From the NCBI GenBank assembly GCA_019096065.1, contig JAGUCH010000005.1:3038001-3102000 (forward strand): a DNA stretch of 64,000 nt, read 5' to 3'. Shown in pieces: positions 25,197-37,726 of the stretch (its first letter is position 1; each line of letters begins with the position of its first letter). A model generated the notes under the pieces. That model was not told where the DNA came from. It saw nothing but the letters and a program-made list of their open reading frames with translations, and ran no database searches. Source of the DNA: Paracyclopina nana (Eukaryota > Arthropoda > Copepoda > Cyclopoida > Cyclopettidae). The position numbers were made by a program, and so were the translations under genes.

Positions 25197-25757
25197 TCGG
25201 ACATGAATGCTCCCGGGCCGGTCAACTCAACCAACTCGACCCATACACCAAATAGCCGGGGTGGAAGACCCTCACCTGGAGCCACCACGCCCATCAACAG
25301 CAGTGATCGAAACAACAATGCCACGCCTCCAGGAGCCATTCGAGCTGTTGGAAACAACAGTCTTCCCCCGCCCCCGCTGGTGCCCAACGTTCGAAGGCCA
25401 TCATCACACCCCAGGAGCCCGCCTGTGGGAGCCCGCCCCAAGGACCTGCCCCCGGGGGCGGCTCCGTTGGGGTCGATACCCCGCCCGCCTCCGTCCTCTA
25501 TAGTTTCTCAAGCGTCCGCCGCAGCAGCAGCGTTATCAGTGCCTTTGTTAGCGAGCCAACTCGGCCGTCCAGTGAACCTCGGAGAAAGAGGGATACCCCA
25601 TTCCCATATGGGGCCCCTCTTGGGGCCAGGGGGCATGCAGCACGCAGCCTCGCTGTCCCAGCACCATTTGAACCTGCTATCACACACGCTGTCGCCTTTC
25701 GCCGCGATACCCACGGGGAACGGAAGAATTATGGCAAGGAACATCAATGGAACTTGT
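25197..25757 (+). CDS. Pro/Ser/Asn-rich exon; possible alternative N-terminus of Nab
   Basis: Open from a TTTTCAG acceptor at 25196 to a strong donor ACTT|GTAAGT after 25757. The first in-frame ATG in the exon is at 25203 (MNAPGPVNSTNSTHTPNS...). The product is low-complexity: Asn/Ser/Thr/Pro-rich, then poly-Pro runs, an Ala stretch and a His/Leu-rich part (LSQHHLNLLSHTLSPF). The sustained codon bias and GC content against AT-rich surroundings argue for real coding. The donor leaves phase 1. The next strong plus-strand exon with a phase-1 acceptor is the NCD1 exon of Nab at 38213, so an alternative 5' Nab exon is possible across a 12.5-kb intron. It could instead belong to a separate gene with unseen exons. 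Reading through the donor gives a stop ten codons later, so a terminal exon is a third option. Confidence 0.5.
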
Positions 25758-28670
25758 AAGTCATGCTCTAATAATTTTAGAATGTAATTTCTGGTCACTC
25801 ACGTTGAGCCCTTATGTTGCTACATAGCATACATTGATGGCAAGAGTGGGATTGGTCCGGTTAAAGGGGCATTTTAGTCCAAAAACGTGGTATACATGGG
25901 AATAAAAGCAGTGTCTAGACGTCTTGCTTCTAACGTCGGGGGGACCATCAACAACAACAAGTCTATGTGAGGGGGTGGAAAAGCCACCCCTTCCCCTTTT
26001 CGAGATCTCCGAAGGGAAAGTCCCTCTACTCTCCCCCACAGCAGAAAGTACTTGAAGGTTTTATGCTTGGTCGTGGTTCTCCTTAGCAGTAGCGAAGTAC
26101 AGAGAGTAGCGCAAAGCCTTGTCCTTTTGCCAAGGAATGGAAAGCTGCGAACGGGGTATTTTTTGCTGCACCCTTTGGGCGTTTTGGCTACTGCTGGGAA
26201 ATAAACGACCCGTCGTTAGACCCAGGAAGAAGCAGTATAAAACGAACGTGGTGGTGGTGGGGGAAAGCTTCAATTCAGCCTCTTTTTTCGTGGAAAAAGA
26301 GGAGCTGGCTTCTTCTTCCTCCTCCTTTTCTTCTTTCAATATCATCTTGCATGTTCTGGAGTCAAAAATCGATAGGATTATGTCAAAGCAGGCTCGTCGT
26401 GATGATTTTTATGAACCTCCTTCAAAAAGACCCCCCTAGCTCCCCTTAGCTCGAACTTCGTTGACCTGGATTCCACAATTAAGAGGAATTTTTCTGCAAC
26501 AAGCAAAAGTTTTATTGCTGCTCGCGAAATTCCCGAATTCAGCTGCTTTATTGCTGACCATTTTCCTGAGCACTGGCATTAGAGAGTTGCAGAAAAAAAC
26601 TCGGTCAAGTTTGGACTTTTGTTGTACTTGATCTGGCTCAATTTCGTTCTTGTTTATCCTGTCAATTCTCAAACATAGTAGTAAAAAGCAGAACCGGGTC
26701 TATAATTTTCGGAGCTTGCAAAGAAGAAGCTCAGTAGCAAGCAGCAAAAAAGTGGACAAATTTTGCGCAATTGTGAAATCAGCCAACCAATTTCCACGAG
26801 ACTTTTTTTTGCTCTTTTTGGCCATCGATTAACATGTATCAGTTTGACCAGAAAACCGCGCGCACCACGCTTTAATTCCCCTGTATGCAGTAGAGTTGTA
26901 GCTTTTTGCTGCTGCTGCTGCATTGCTAATGGTGTTTTAATTCCAGTCGTTGCTCTAGAGCAGCTGAAAGTTCTAATTACTCAGTACAAGTAGTCTTTGT
27001 TTCTTGCCGCAATCTGGGCTTTTTACGGCATTTTGCCGTGCGAGCCGCTCGGCTCAGAAAAAGCAGGACGAAATATGAAACCAAAGGTCTTCTTGGTCAG
27101 ATCCTCTAGATGTAGGTCAACTGTTCTGTGTCGTTTTTGTATAAGTCATTTGATAGTAGTGTTTGCTCAAGTTTAATCAAATGTGACCAGGAGAAAAAAG
27201 ACTATTATTCAAAAAAGTCACCTCACTTCCTCTCCCCCTACAAGCTATGCTATGTAAGCAGTGTATGTACCTCTTCTATCAATTTGGAGAAATACGAAGT
27301 TGATATGAAAAAAAGACCTCTAGGAATTAGCACACTAGGGGTGCAGCACTCACTTCATCAAGGGAGATTTCCTCGGGTCTAGAACTCTATTTTTGGTATA
27401 TTATCATCGTTTTTATATGCTTCGTGGGTCGAGTTTTGACTTTTTTGGGGGTGCGTAAATATTTAATGAAGTTGTTTGGTATATACTATGTAACAGCTGA
27501 CGACAAGTTCATTGAACCAAGGGTTTCTTGACAAAAAGCCTCTCCTATTGCCATTAATAGAAGGCGAAGTGACTAATTGGAGACACAGCTCTATCGTATC
27601 AAAAATTTCAAGCTTGTTTGTCGTTTTTTGTTGGGTGCAGCAGTCCCTAGTTATGTACTAGCAGTAGCAGTTTGCCACTTCCGCTCCCTAATGTCTCTTG
27701 GAAACCCTTTTCTGATAAATGTAACAGGGTTTTCATTGTGCACCTGTCTAGGTGTTTTTTACGAGTTTAAAACATCAGCCATAGGAGTCCGTGATCGCGC
27801 GAGCTAGGTGGTGAAATATTCCATTAGTCCCGTCTTTGTAAGTTTTGACGTGGAGCAATTGAGTTTTCAAAGGTTTTGAATAAGGCCAGGCCAAGCTCTA
27901 ATGCGAATACATTAAAGCCTACCACCGCCACGTACAGCACAGGTACGAGCTTGGTTTTTTTTTGCCACCCCTTGGTCCAGGAAGAGAGGTTTTTTTGCCA
28001 TTTGTCTGACTCTGTTGGCTCTGCTGCGGTCTCCTCCTCGGGCTGGCTTTGCTCGTTTTGTGACGCTCATTAGTGAGCAGCAGCGAGCGAGCAAAAAACA
28101 GGTACATTAAGGCTCTGTCATAACGAAAATTTATTGATACACGCATACTACCCCTTCCCTGGGTGTCGTACGCAGATTAAAAGCCCTTAGCTCAAGGGGT
28201 GCTGACCTTCATCTTCTTTTATGGCTGGGAGGCACGCATAATTTCCACCACACATAGTACTACTACATAGTATACCATTTTGAGCCATTCATTTTTTCCC
28301 CTAGTACATAACTTGCAAGGTAGACTAGTCATAAGTCGGCCCCAGGGTTCGATTAGGGCAATTAAGATTTTCTCACTGCTAGCCACAATAATGCTCTGGA
28401 TCAGTTTAACAAAAGTTGCTTCGCAGTGACCCAATATTGAGGAAAGGGTGGGCAAAAAACGCGAGCGTTAAATATTTATGAACGCGCGAGTATTGACTTA
28501 TCACTATTTGCAAGCCGTGCACAGAAACTGTTTTTTGCCCCCTTCCCTACCCCTGGCCCGAGCCTACGCGTATAGCAGTAATACAAGTACGTGGATGTTG
28601 TACTATGCATGTTTTTTGTCGTCGGCACACTGGCCAGGCCGTAGATTACACACATGTACAGTCACCCCGT

Positions 28671-28688
28671 TCCTTCTTCTTCTTCTTC
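28671..28688 (+). repeat. TTC trinucleotide microsatellite
   Basis: Five TTC units in non-coding DNA; a similar run is at 23959-23976. Confidence 0.8.
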
Positions 28689-31600
28689 AAGTGCCTTTGT
28701 CTCATATGTTTATATTGACTTTGCTCTTCGAGGCATTGTCGAAAAGTGGCCACCAGATATTTTTTGCGCCATTTAAACTCAGCAGCAAACGGCCAGCTAC
28801 TGAGGGCGAAAATGGCTAATCTCGAAATTTGTTGACAATGCTTAGCATATGCGAATCAGAGATCAGCAGCAGCAGCATGCCGCCGAGAAAAATGGCCGTT
28901 TATTCTATCTCTCTTCATTGAGTGCAAAAAAAGTTAGCCTGACCTTTGAGTTAAGCTAACTGACTCACACTCGGGGCAAAAGCATTTAAAAATCACTTTG
29001 AAACGCATCGGGAAGCAACAGTAAAGTTTACTAGGTAATGAGCCAATTGTAGCTGCTCTTGACCAAGAGATTGATATTTTCATGTCATCTAGTCAGCGAG
29101 CATTGCAAATTCAGCAAATCTTTTGATTGCTAATATGCCCGGAGTGTCACTGTTTGCCCAGATAGAGATGAGGAATCAAGTGGCAAAAAGAGATTTGTTG
29201 GGTCAACAAAAAATGGCTAGAGCATGGCCCTGAACACAAGTGTTGTAGTAGTAGTTGTATTTTGCGTATTCTTACAAAAGTCAAATGCTTTTGAAAAAAG
29301 CATTGCATGATCTCATGCCAAAAAGCACAATAGCAGCAGCTTCTGCTTGAAACGTTTTTGCATACTTACATACTTAGTATTTTATGCTATGTAGTAGCGC
29401 TCTGCAGCAACGAACATCTAATTATCCAACTGAATTTTTTTCCAACCCAATATAATTACTTTGAGAGCAGCTATATTATGACTACATTTACAACAACATG
29501 TAGTATGTTCTGCAGCTTAGTTAGAAGGAGTGAGGCTTTTATGGTGACATCATTAGTTTTGCCTCCATTATGACAGCTGACAAATTGGCTGCTGCTGGTG
29601 AGGAAAATGGTGGCATACAATTCAAGTCCCCAAGTCTTTTTCTCCTCGCACCATTAAAAAATTCGCAACACCAACAACAATTGCTGTAGTAGCATGCCAG
29701 TTTATCTTTTGCTGTACTATGAGGTGAAATGAAGCAGCCATTGCCAAATATGGTACTCCGATGGTCACTCTTTTTTGTCAGCCAGTAAAAAACGGCAGTT
29801 TTGGCTCAAATTGCATGGTTCCTGCAAAAAGGAGCATTTTGCCATGTACAAGGCTAATATGGCAAATGACAAGTCTCATTGATGAGTATTAGCCATATCT
29901 TATGTTAGCCCACTCGCATGTGTGCAAATCCCATCCACGACCAAAGGAATGTCAACTATGACTACCGTTTGAAATTCAGCTAGCTGGCTTTGATTTCTCC
30001 CTTTTTTGCTCAAGCTTGGTCCTGTCACCAGACTTTATTTCTTGCAACCCCTATTCTTGGGCCCCATAAATTCCAAGGGGCGTAGATAGCCAGGTATGGC
30101 AACCCATGGATCTTGGCAGAAAACACAAGTGCCACTTAGTAAGAAGTAGTGGTAGTATTTGGGATGTTGTTGTTGCGCGCGGTTGCGGCCGTGGGGCAAA
30201 AAATTATTTCATAAGAATGCTATTTTGCGCGCTTTTAGCCATGGTTATTTTGAACGTTGGAATATTTTTGCCATGCCACAGCAGCAAAAAAAAGTCGCCC
30301 ATTTTTTGGCGTGCTGGGGCCTGGCCTGAGGGTCGTGGTTCTCTACCAACAGTCCTGTTTTGACCTTCATGAAGCAAGCAAGGAATCGTTTTCTGGCATA
30401 AATGTGAAAGTGTGCCTTTACGTTTCATTGTGGTTTTTCTTGGGAGCGAGCAGCGACGAAAAAACGCTTATGGGTGGCATTTTTTGCCCTCTTTGTTTCT
30501 CAATGAAGAGCACTTTACTTAGCCAACAAGGCTTGTCCTCAGTTTCTTGCGGAGGGAAAAATACCAAATGGAGTTGTTCGCCTATCTGCAAAAAACCAAG
30601 GATTTGAAGACATCTTGACAGAAGAAATTGATTTCGTGCCAACAGCCAGGTTGTCATAACACACAGCTCAGAAAATGGAACGAGGTGCTGCCGAAATGGA
30701 TCCAGAAAAACGCGAGAGGTCTGTTGTCCTTAACCCACACCTCTGGTCACTCAAACGCACCCTCGCTGCAGCCTCCGGCAGAAATCGAGGCCGGCATAGG
30801 AGCCAAACCAATTTATGTGAGCATCCATTATTACATGTATATAGCTTTTGCCAGCAGTAGGGTAAAAACCACTTTGAAATCTGATCTACGCGCTCGTTGT
30901 TGTCAGAGCTCGCCTAGCCTCAATTTGAGGCTGCTGCTGCTGCTTTCCAGCAGCAGTCGCGAATTGAGGTCAAAGACCGTAGCCATGGTGACTCTGTACT
31001 ATGTAAAAAAAGTAGAAAGGCATTTTAACAAAGCAGCAGTTAGTCGTCAGAAAGGCTGCTCAAATTCTGATCTGAATTAGGCAAAAACTAAGATGGAATT
31101 CTTCATCTTGAAGCTTCTTCCTCGTCATTCCAGCTTGCAAATTTTTTTGCATCATCTACTCGTTTGCCTTATAAGTCTAGGCCTTCTTTGTACCGAGTCG
31201 TCGCAACAACGCATGCACACTCAGATTTGCAAAGTTGCACGCAATCATATACATTTCTCAAAGCTACTGCTGAAATGATGAGTTTTTGCACAGTTGGCAG
31301 TTGCTGGCTGGAATTGTAGACACGCTTATCTGTTGCAATTTTTTCTTCGGCGAGCAATTCTGCTGCAGCAGATTCACAAATGATTCTGCGCGTGATCCAT
31401 TTCAAAAGTTCGCAAAACATTGCAAAATCGCACACAAGATTCGGGGAAGAAAAGCTATGGAATAGCAGAGCAAAAAATGCCCTTTATCAAAAACTGCTTT
31501 GTAATGCTACAGCTCAAGCCAGACGTCTGACTACACTCTTGGCGAAATATTTGCACAGTTGGCAATTCTTGAAAAAATGCACTCGTGCATGTATACATCG

Positions 31601-34600
31601 TAGTCTACGTACAATATACGTACGCGTGCGTATGCCAATATAAAAAGATCTATTAAGTATGGATGTGGGAACCTTGAGAAGCACAAAGAAATGCACAGGG
31701 TTGTTTTGTGGGAAATTATGGACGCTGCTAACGTTTGCCTTGCCAATCTTACGTTGCAAAAAATCTGTTGCTACACAGGTACTTCGGTAAGGATGTCAAG
31801 TGTAATTGATAAAAAGCAGAGTTGGAAACTGAAGTTGCTTCAGTGAAAAAAGCGGACTACATGTTTGTCAAACGAGAAAATGACTAAAAAACTTACCTCT
31901 CAAATGAACCTTTCCTCGCTTTTTTGAGGCCGAGTACGTTAAAGGCCCATTCACTCAGTGGCACAGCTCACATCAACAAGTTAGGCCCAAAAACTGAAAT
32001 GTGGGTCATATGCAAAAAGTTTGCCTTCAATTAGCTTTATCTGTTATAGTGAACCGCGCAGTGTTCTCAACTCGAAGCAAACAACAACTTTAGAGGCGCG
32101 CAAAACTTTTTGATCAAACCAACAGCTGGCCAAAAAAGTGCAAATTGTAGAGCAAAAGATGGATGCATTTTTGCAAAATAAATGTCTCGCTTGGCAGACG
32201 TCAAAGTTGGCCCAAAAGAGGCTGTTTTCGTTTGAGGAATATCACTTTAATTGCCGCCGACTTGATTACCGATCTTAATGCAAATCTTCGAGAGAGCAGC
32301 TGAACTTCAAACTCGTTTTGTTTTCGAACTTCGGGGCCGCCGCAGCAAAAAACGTAAGTTTTTATTTAATTATTATTTTGATAGATGTTAGCTGTGATCC
32401 TCGCGATGAAACTTTTTTCTCACTCTTGATTTTTTAATTCATTGTTATTATTATCCAAGCGGAATGTTTTTGTTGCTCCTCCGTAGTAAACTAGCTGTTA
32501 AAAAGTCATTAGGCATGAGTCTGAAATTTTGTCATTTACACGAGGAAAAAAGCCAGTCTGGGGTTTTTGTCACGTTTTTCATTCAAAGGCTGAGGAAGTT
32601 TTGATCCAATCCATCTTTGAGCTTGCCTGGTTAAATTGCTGTATAGAAAGAAGGAGAAAAAAGGGTTTTCAACCCTGTTTCCTCCACCCTTATTCAGTTA
32701 AAAACAACAACAACAACAATAACACTCATGAATAATGGCTGAATTTTTTCTTTGCTTCACGATCATGATGACTCGATTGTTTTTCATCGCATCATGAAAA
32801 ACAGCCACAACACGGTGGGCTGAAAGCGGGAAAAAAAGTCCGGGAGGAAAATCCTTGTCATATTTGCTCTCCCTGCTTTTAGCGGGTATAGCTACCTACT
32901 AGGTAATTATGCCATTCTATTTTTTGCCGTGTGCTGAATCTGTCAAGTGAATGCTAGCATGCACAACTGACTTTTATCCTGAGTGCGCGCGCGCGTTGTT
33001 GTTCCGTGATACTGACACTTGATACTGATGATTGAAAGTCACCTTTTTTCCCCTGCTTTTTCCCCTTTTGTCCAGAAGTTTCAATTAATCACTCCTTTGA
33101 AGTCGAAGCTTACATGAAGCCTGATGCAAAAGTAGGTTCGCGCGAAAAAAAGCGATTTTGGGGTGAAAATGCGGAAGCGCGATTTGGGAAAATTTATAGC
33201 CATTTCTAGCCACCATACATCATTTATTTCAGTCTAGACGCGCTCCACTCTCTGGCTTTTATTCACCAAAAAAAGGGTTAGCTTCGGTTAGAACAATGGA
33301 GAGAAAAAGTCCGGGGGGATTTCGTATCATCATCATTGTTGGTATTTACCCGTAAACCCGGGGGTTGCTGCATTTCAAATTGGTATTCGCGTCCCTCACT
33401 CGAAAAAACAGTAGCTAACGCACATGCATCTAAACAATTAACTGATTAACATGCAAGCGGTGTCATAAGATATCCCCTGGGTTGTTGTTTCACAACGGCA
33501 TTGTTTTTCATCACATGGAGAAATTTCCATCAGCAGCAGCCGGCTTTTATCCTCGTCACTCTTTTCAATTTGGAAAATGGAGGTTTTTGCCGATGATCCA
33601 TGCGCCACTGCGAGGGCCGGGCACTTTCCGCCGGATAGTAATTAAACACTTCAGTTTTGAAGGGCTTAGATGCGAATCAACCGCCCCTCTTCAAATAGCG
33701 CCGGCTGCTGTCAGGCATGCGGGTGCCTCCTCCTCCAGGTTCAATTTGGGGCAAAAAATGGCTATTTCCCTCTTTTTTTAATACCATTAAGTGGCGTGCT
33801 GCAGCATTGGCAACCGTCAATTTGATAGAGATTTGTTATTAGCGTAACAAGACTGCCACCGCAACAGACCACCGTGCATTTTGCAGTAAAGTAGGGGAAA
33901 ATCGGTCATTTTCTCCATATGGACTAAAATCCATGCAGCTGGATGAAATGTGTCATTTACGAGCTCTTTTGTGGCATAAAAAGACCATCATGCACGTTCT
34001 TTTCTTCCCCTTTGGCAAAAGTTTTTCCGAAACCGCTTTTATTTAAAAGGCAAAGGGTTTTTTCTTTATGCCGGCATGTGGTAGTAGCGGCAGTAAATAC
34101 AAGCCTCAGAATTATGAATTCAATTGGAACGGCTACGTGACGAAGCCGTTGCTTATTGCGAATGGGGTTGTGTGTGAATGCTTTTCTCGCGAAGGCGCGA
34201 AATGCTCATGGTTATGCTGGCAGGAGTACTCATAATTGTTCATATTAGTTCCAATTTGTCCCCAACGCATAACAATGGGATACCACTTGAATTTAATATT
34301 CACCACCGCAGAGGTCTGTCTGACCTCAGCGTAGAGCTCCACGTACTTGTACCTCCATTTTTTGCCATTCATCAAGTTTCAGACTGCCTATGTAGTGCAC
34401 GCTGGGAGAAAATGCTGGAAACAAAGAACGTAATCACGGGTTTTATTTGATTGATATATCACATGGCTCTGGTCCAGGTGTTGGTTTTTTTCCTCCTCCT
34501 CGCCGCCGCCGCCATTTTTGATACTAGAGTCTCATGTACAATGAAATATGAGGTAGAGCGAAAATTCGGACAGAACGGCTTTTTTGCCGGCATAAAATGA

Positions 34601-37249
34601 CAACAAAACCTGAGAAACCTCATGGTCGGGATCATCCATCCGGGCTAATTATACCCCCTCTACCTCAGGGGCAAGCCCCCAAAAAACTATCTGTATATTA
34701 TCACATTTCTCTGGATGATCAATGAAAAGGCTTGACAAAAAGGGGCTCTTCGCCGAGCTGCTGTTATGGCCTCATTATTTGTATTATACCCTTTATGGGC
34801 AGACTGGACTGATTTATTATTGCTGGGTCTCACGGATGCCTTTATTGCTTTTTTGCACAAACGTTCATTATTACTTTGAATTGCATATGGGCTAACCCCG
34901 CGCGAGTTTTTTAATGGTAACCGCGCGCCGCGTGCAAGACATCTTCAAGGTGTTTGTTTTTTTGCTGCTCATTTGCTGGGTACGGGAAAATTGTTTTCCC
35001 TTCTGCAGCAGCGGCTCTTCCCATTCTAATTTAAGAATCGTGCGGGCGCCCGCGGGGTTGCAAAAAGGGTCTTTGGCCCTTGGATGACTTTGATGATGAT
35101 CATCACCATCATCAAGGTGAATAACTGTATTTTTTGCGTACCCCACCCCTAAAAACAGTTCACTGAGGGCCTTGAGACAGCCAATTTTTCATTCGATTTG
35201 TCGATACCATATAGGGTAAGCTTCATGTTATTGGGGTAGCTTTATTGAGAGGAGAGAGAGATTGAAACCACTTTTTTTGCTGAATTCCCATCGTGGATTT
35301 CTTGCTGCTCCGGATTAGATGAATGCAAAAAAAGCCTATTCAACTGATAAACTAACAGCTGTTGAATTGTGTGGTTCATTCAATCCAATTACTAGATTAA
35401 AATGGCGCTAAGCTCCATAGTTGTACACACAAGCAGAATGCTATGTATATGCGAGGTCCGCTAGCGTGAGCGCGGGCGAAAAGTCGTTGTGGTTTTGCAA
35501 AAGATGAGATAGAGCCCCATTGAAACTGTCTTGTTGAATGGCCTGGATAACCTTGAAGAAAGGGTTGCCCTCTGCGAACCTCTCGAGCCCGCAATGCCCA
35601 CGCGAGTTGGCCGTTTTTGTTCGCTCCATATGGCGACTTGATGCTGCCACTCGCGGGTAACTCTGAATTATGAATTATGATTCACGGTTTAACTCCTTCG
35701 TGCGGAGGCTTCTTAATGGCTTCCAGATAAGAATTCATAAATTAAACTGGCTTTTCGCGGTCCAAATCAGCAGCAACAACAATAGCAACGCTATATGAAA
35801 AAGGGCCTGCCATAAATAAATTCTCACTCGTTGCGATCACAATCTTTTTGGCAACGGTTTTCTGCTCATTTTACGATATCGTCCTGTCAATTAATTTTTG
35901 GCCAAGTCATGGCAAAGCTTGATTACGTTTTGCTCTGTTCTGTTCGACTAGTCTGACTTTCCGCGCTTCTACTCTGCCTTGTTTGTACTGATCAAGATGA
36001 TCTATAGTAATAAGGTGAGTTCTTGTCGCTGCTTTACTATAGCACACAGTCTGACTGAGCTGTGGTAGGCTTCAAGACAAAATTTCAATAGAATTCTGTG
36101 GATTTCACTTCCAAAAATTTCCATAACCAGCCTTAAATTATCAAAAAGTGCCCAAATTGCATACTTTTTTAAAAAAGACAGAACTTATCTAGGAGCTCTG
36201 TTGAAGACGCGTGAGATTAGCCTGCTTGCCTCCATGACTGACACGTCACTTGAGCTCACGCGCTATGTAGTAAGAACTACTAGCGCCACCTAGGCTAAGA
36301 CAAACAGATTTGGTGATTTTAGCATGCAAAACTTGCGTCAAGAACTCACTTACGAGACCCCCCTGGTACTGATTCCTTTTTTTGGGAGGGGGGCGACTCT
36401 CGATCGTCAGCAGTAATTGGAGTATTTTTTACTCGATGTGTCCTAGTTGCGACAGCTCGTCGACGATAACAAGCACATAAGGTCAATGAAGAGTGAAACC
36501 ATCAGGAGCTGCAGCTATAGAGGTTTTTTTCGCAAAGCCCCAAAACAAACATGAGTGTGAAATCGAGCCCTTTCCACTCCATCAGTGTATTTGCGCAGTC
36601 ATTTGGATCATTTTTTTGCTAGCTTTCCATGCAGCCGCTGCTAAAAGGCCGCGCGCGGCGTATATTGAAAGCAAACAAGGCCGCGGGAAAATGGGCTTGA
36701 CAACAGAGGCAGCTTTAAAAAGGCCACCATTTTGATGGAGGCCGTGGGCGTCGATTATTGTGGCGATACCGAGAAGTAATTCAATACGGTCGTCGTTATC
36801 AGAGAAATCCTCTGCCGAGGGGAAAGCCAGCGTGAGAGACAAGGAGCCTACCCAACTGTCTGACAACCGCGTCTAGATTTTTCCCATATGCACGCTATCC
36901 TCCTGTTGTTCCTGCGAAGGGTTTACCTTTGGGTTTTCATAAAGAGAGAGCGATGAGGGGAGAGAGGCTTTTTTACTCCTGGCTCTGCTATGCTCGTACG
37001 TAGGAAATAGCCTTTCTCTTTGAAAAAGCACTCTCCCACCCACCCGAGAATAATTTTTCAAGCCCACGTGGCTTTCCCCCTTCATCCTGGGATGCGAAAG
37101 GAGAAAGCTTTATTTAGCGGCGGCTTTCCCGCAATATAGCGAATTTTCAAGTCCGCGAGCGAAAGCCGAGAGTAGCAGCAGAATGTTGAGTGTGTGTGTG
37201 TGCGGAATAGTGCGCGAAATCCGCGAGACACGTTGAAGCTTAGGCCATG

Positions 37250-37726
37250 CACGCACGTACGTACGGTGGGGCCTAGGCCCCCAGGCCGGCGTGCCTTTTG
37301 CAAATTGGCAAGGTGCGGAGGACGCAGGCAGAGTCGAGCTGGCGCTTGGAAATGGCAAGCCTAGCCGCCGCTCGCAAGATTCGCACAACTTGAGCTGGCT
37401 CGCGAATTGCCGAGAGCGGCCCCTTCCCGCGGGTCCCGACGGAGAGAGGCGCGCCGCTCGCCGCGGCCGTTTCGCTCAGCCTCACCATGCTTGAGGGAGG
37501 GGAACGAGCGTAGCTCTCTCCCGCCTTGCTCCTCGTGCCGCAACACAACGACGACTCGTCCGAGGTGACGAGCCACGAGTCGACGTGCGAGAAGGGCCCG
37601 AGAGGGACGTGTGTACATTATACTACAGTCATGACCAGGACTCTAAACTGGGATCACAGTCGGTACGCTAGTGTGACGTGACATCCACAACTCTTGCTAA
37701 AAGCCTACCAAATTGCGGACTCCACC
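37250..37726 (+). promoter_or_regulatory. GC- and CpG-rich region ahead of the main Nab start
   Basis: GC content and CpG frequency rise sharply here compared with the surrounding AT-rich DNA, and stay high through the first Nab exon. The location just before an ATG in strong context (ccaccATGG) suggests the core promoter and 5' UTR. No TATA box is evident. Confidence 0.45.

Larger units (their letters stand above)
25758..37726. other. Long non-coding region upstream of, or intronic to, Nab
   Basis: About 12 kb without a convincing exon. It contains simple repeats (TTC runs at 28671-28688, an ACA run near 32703, CG dinucleotides near 32985), scattered GCAAAAAA/TTTTTTGC words and a GGGGTGG...CCACCCC hairpin near 25975-25993. 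Developmental co-regulators such as Nab often have long regulatory introns, which is the most natural reading, but no enhancer can be shown from sequence alone. Confidence 0.5.
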
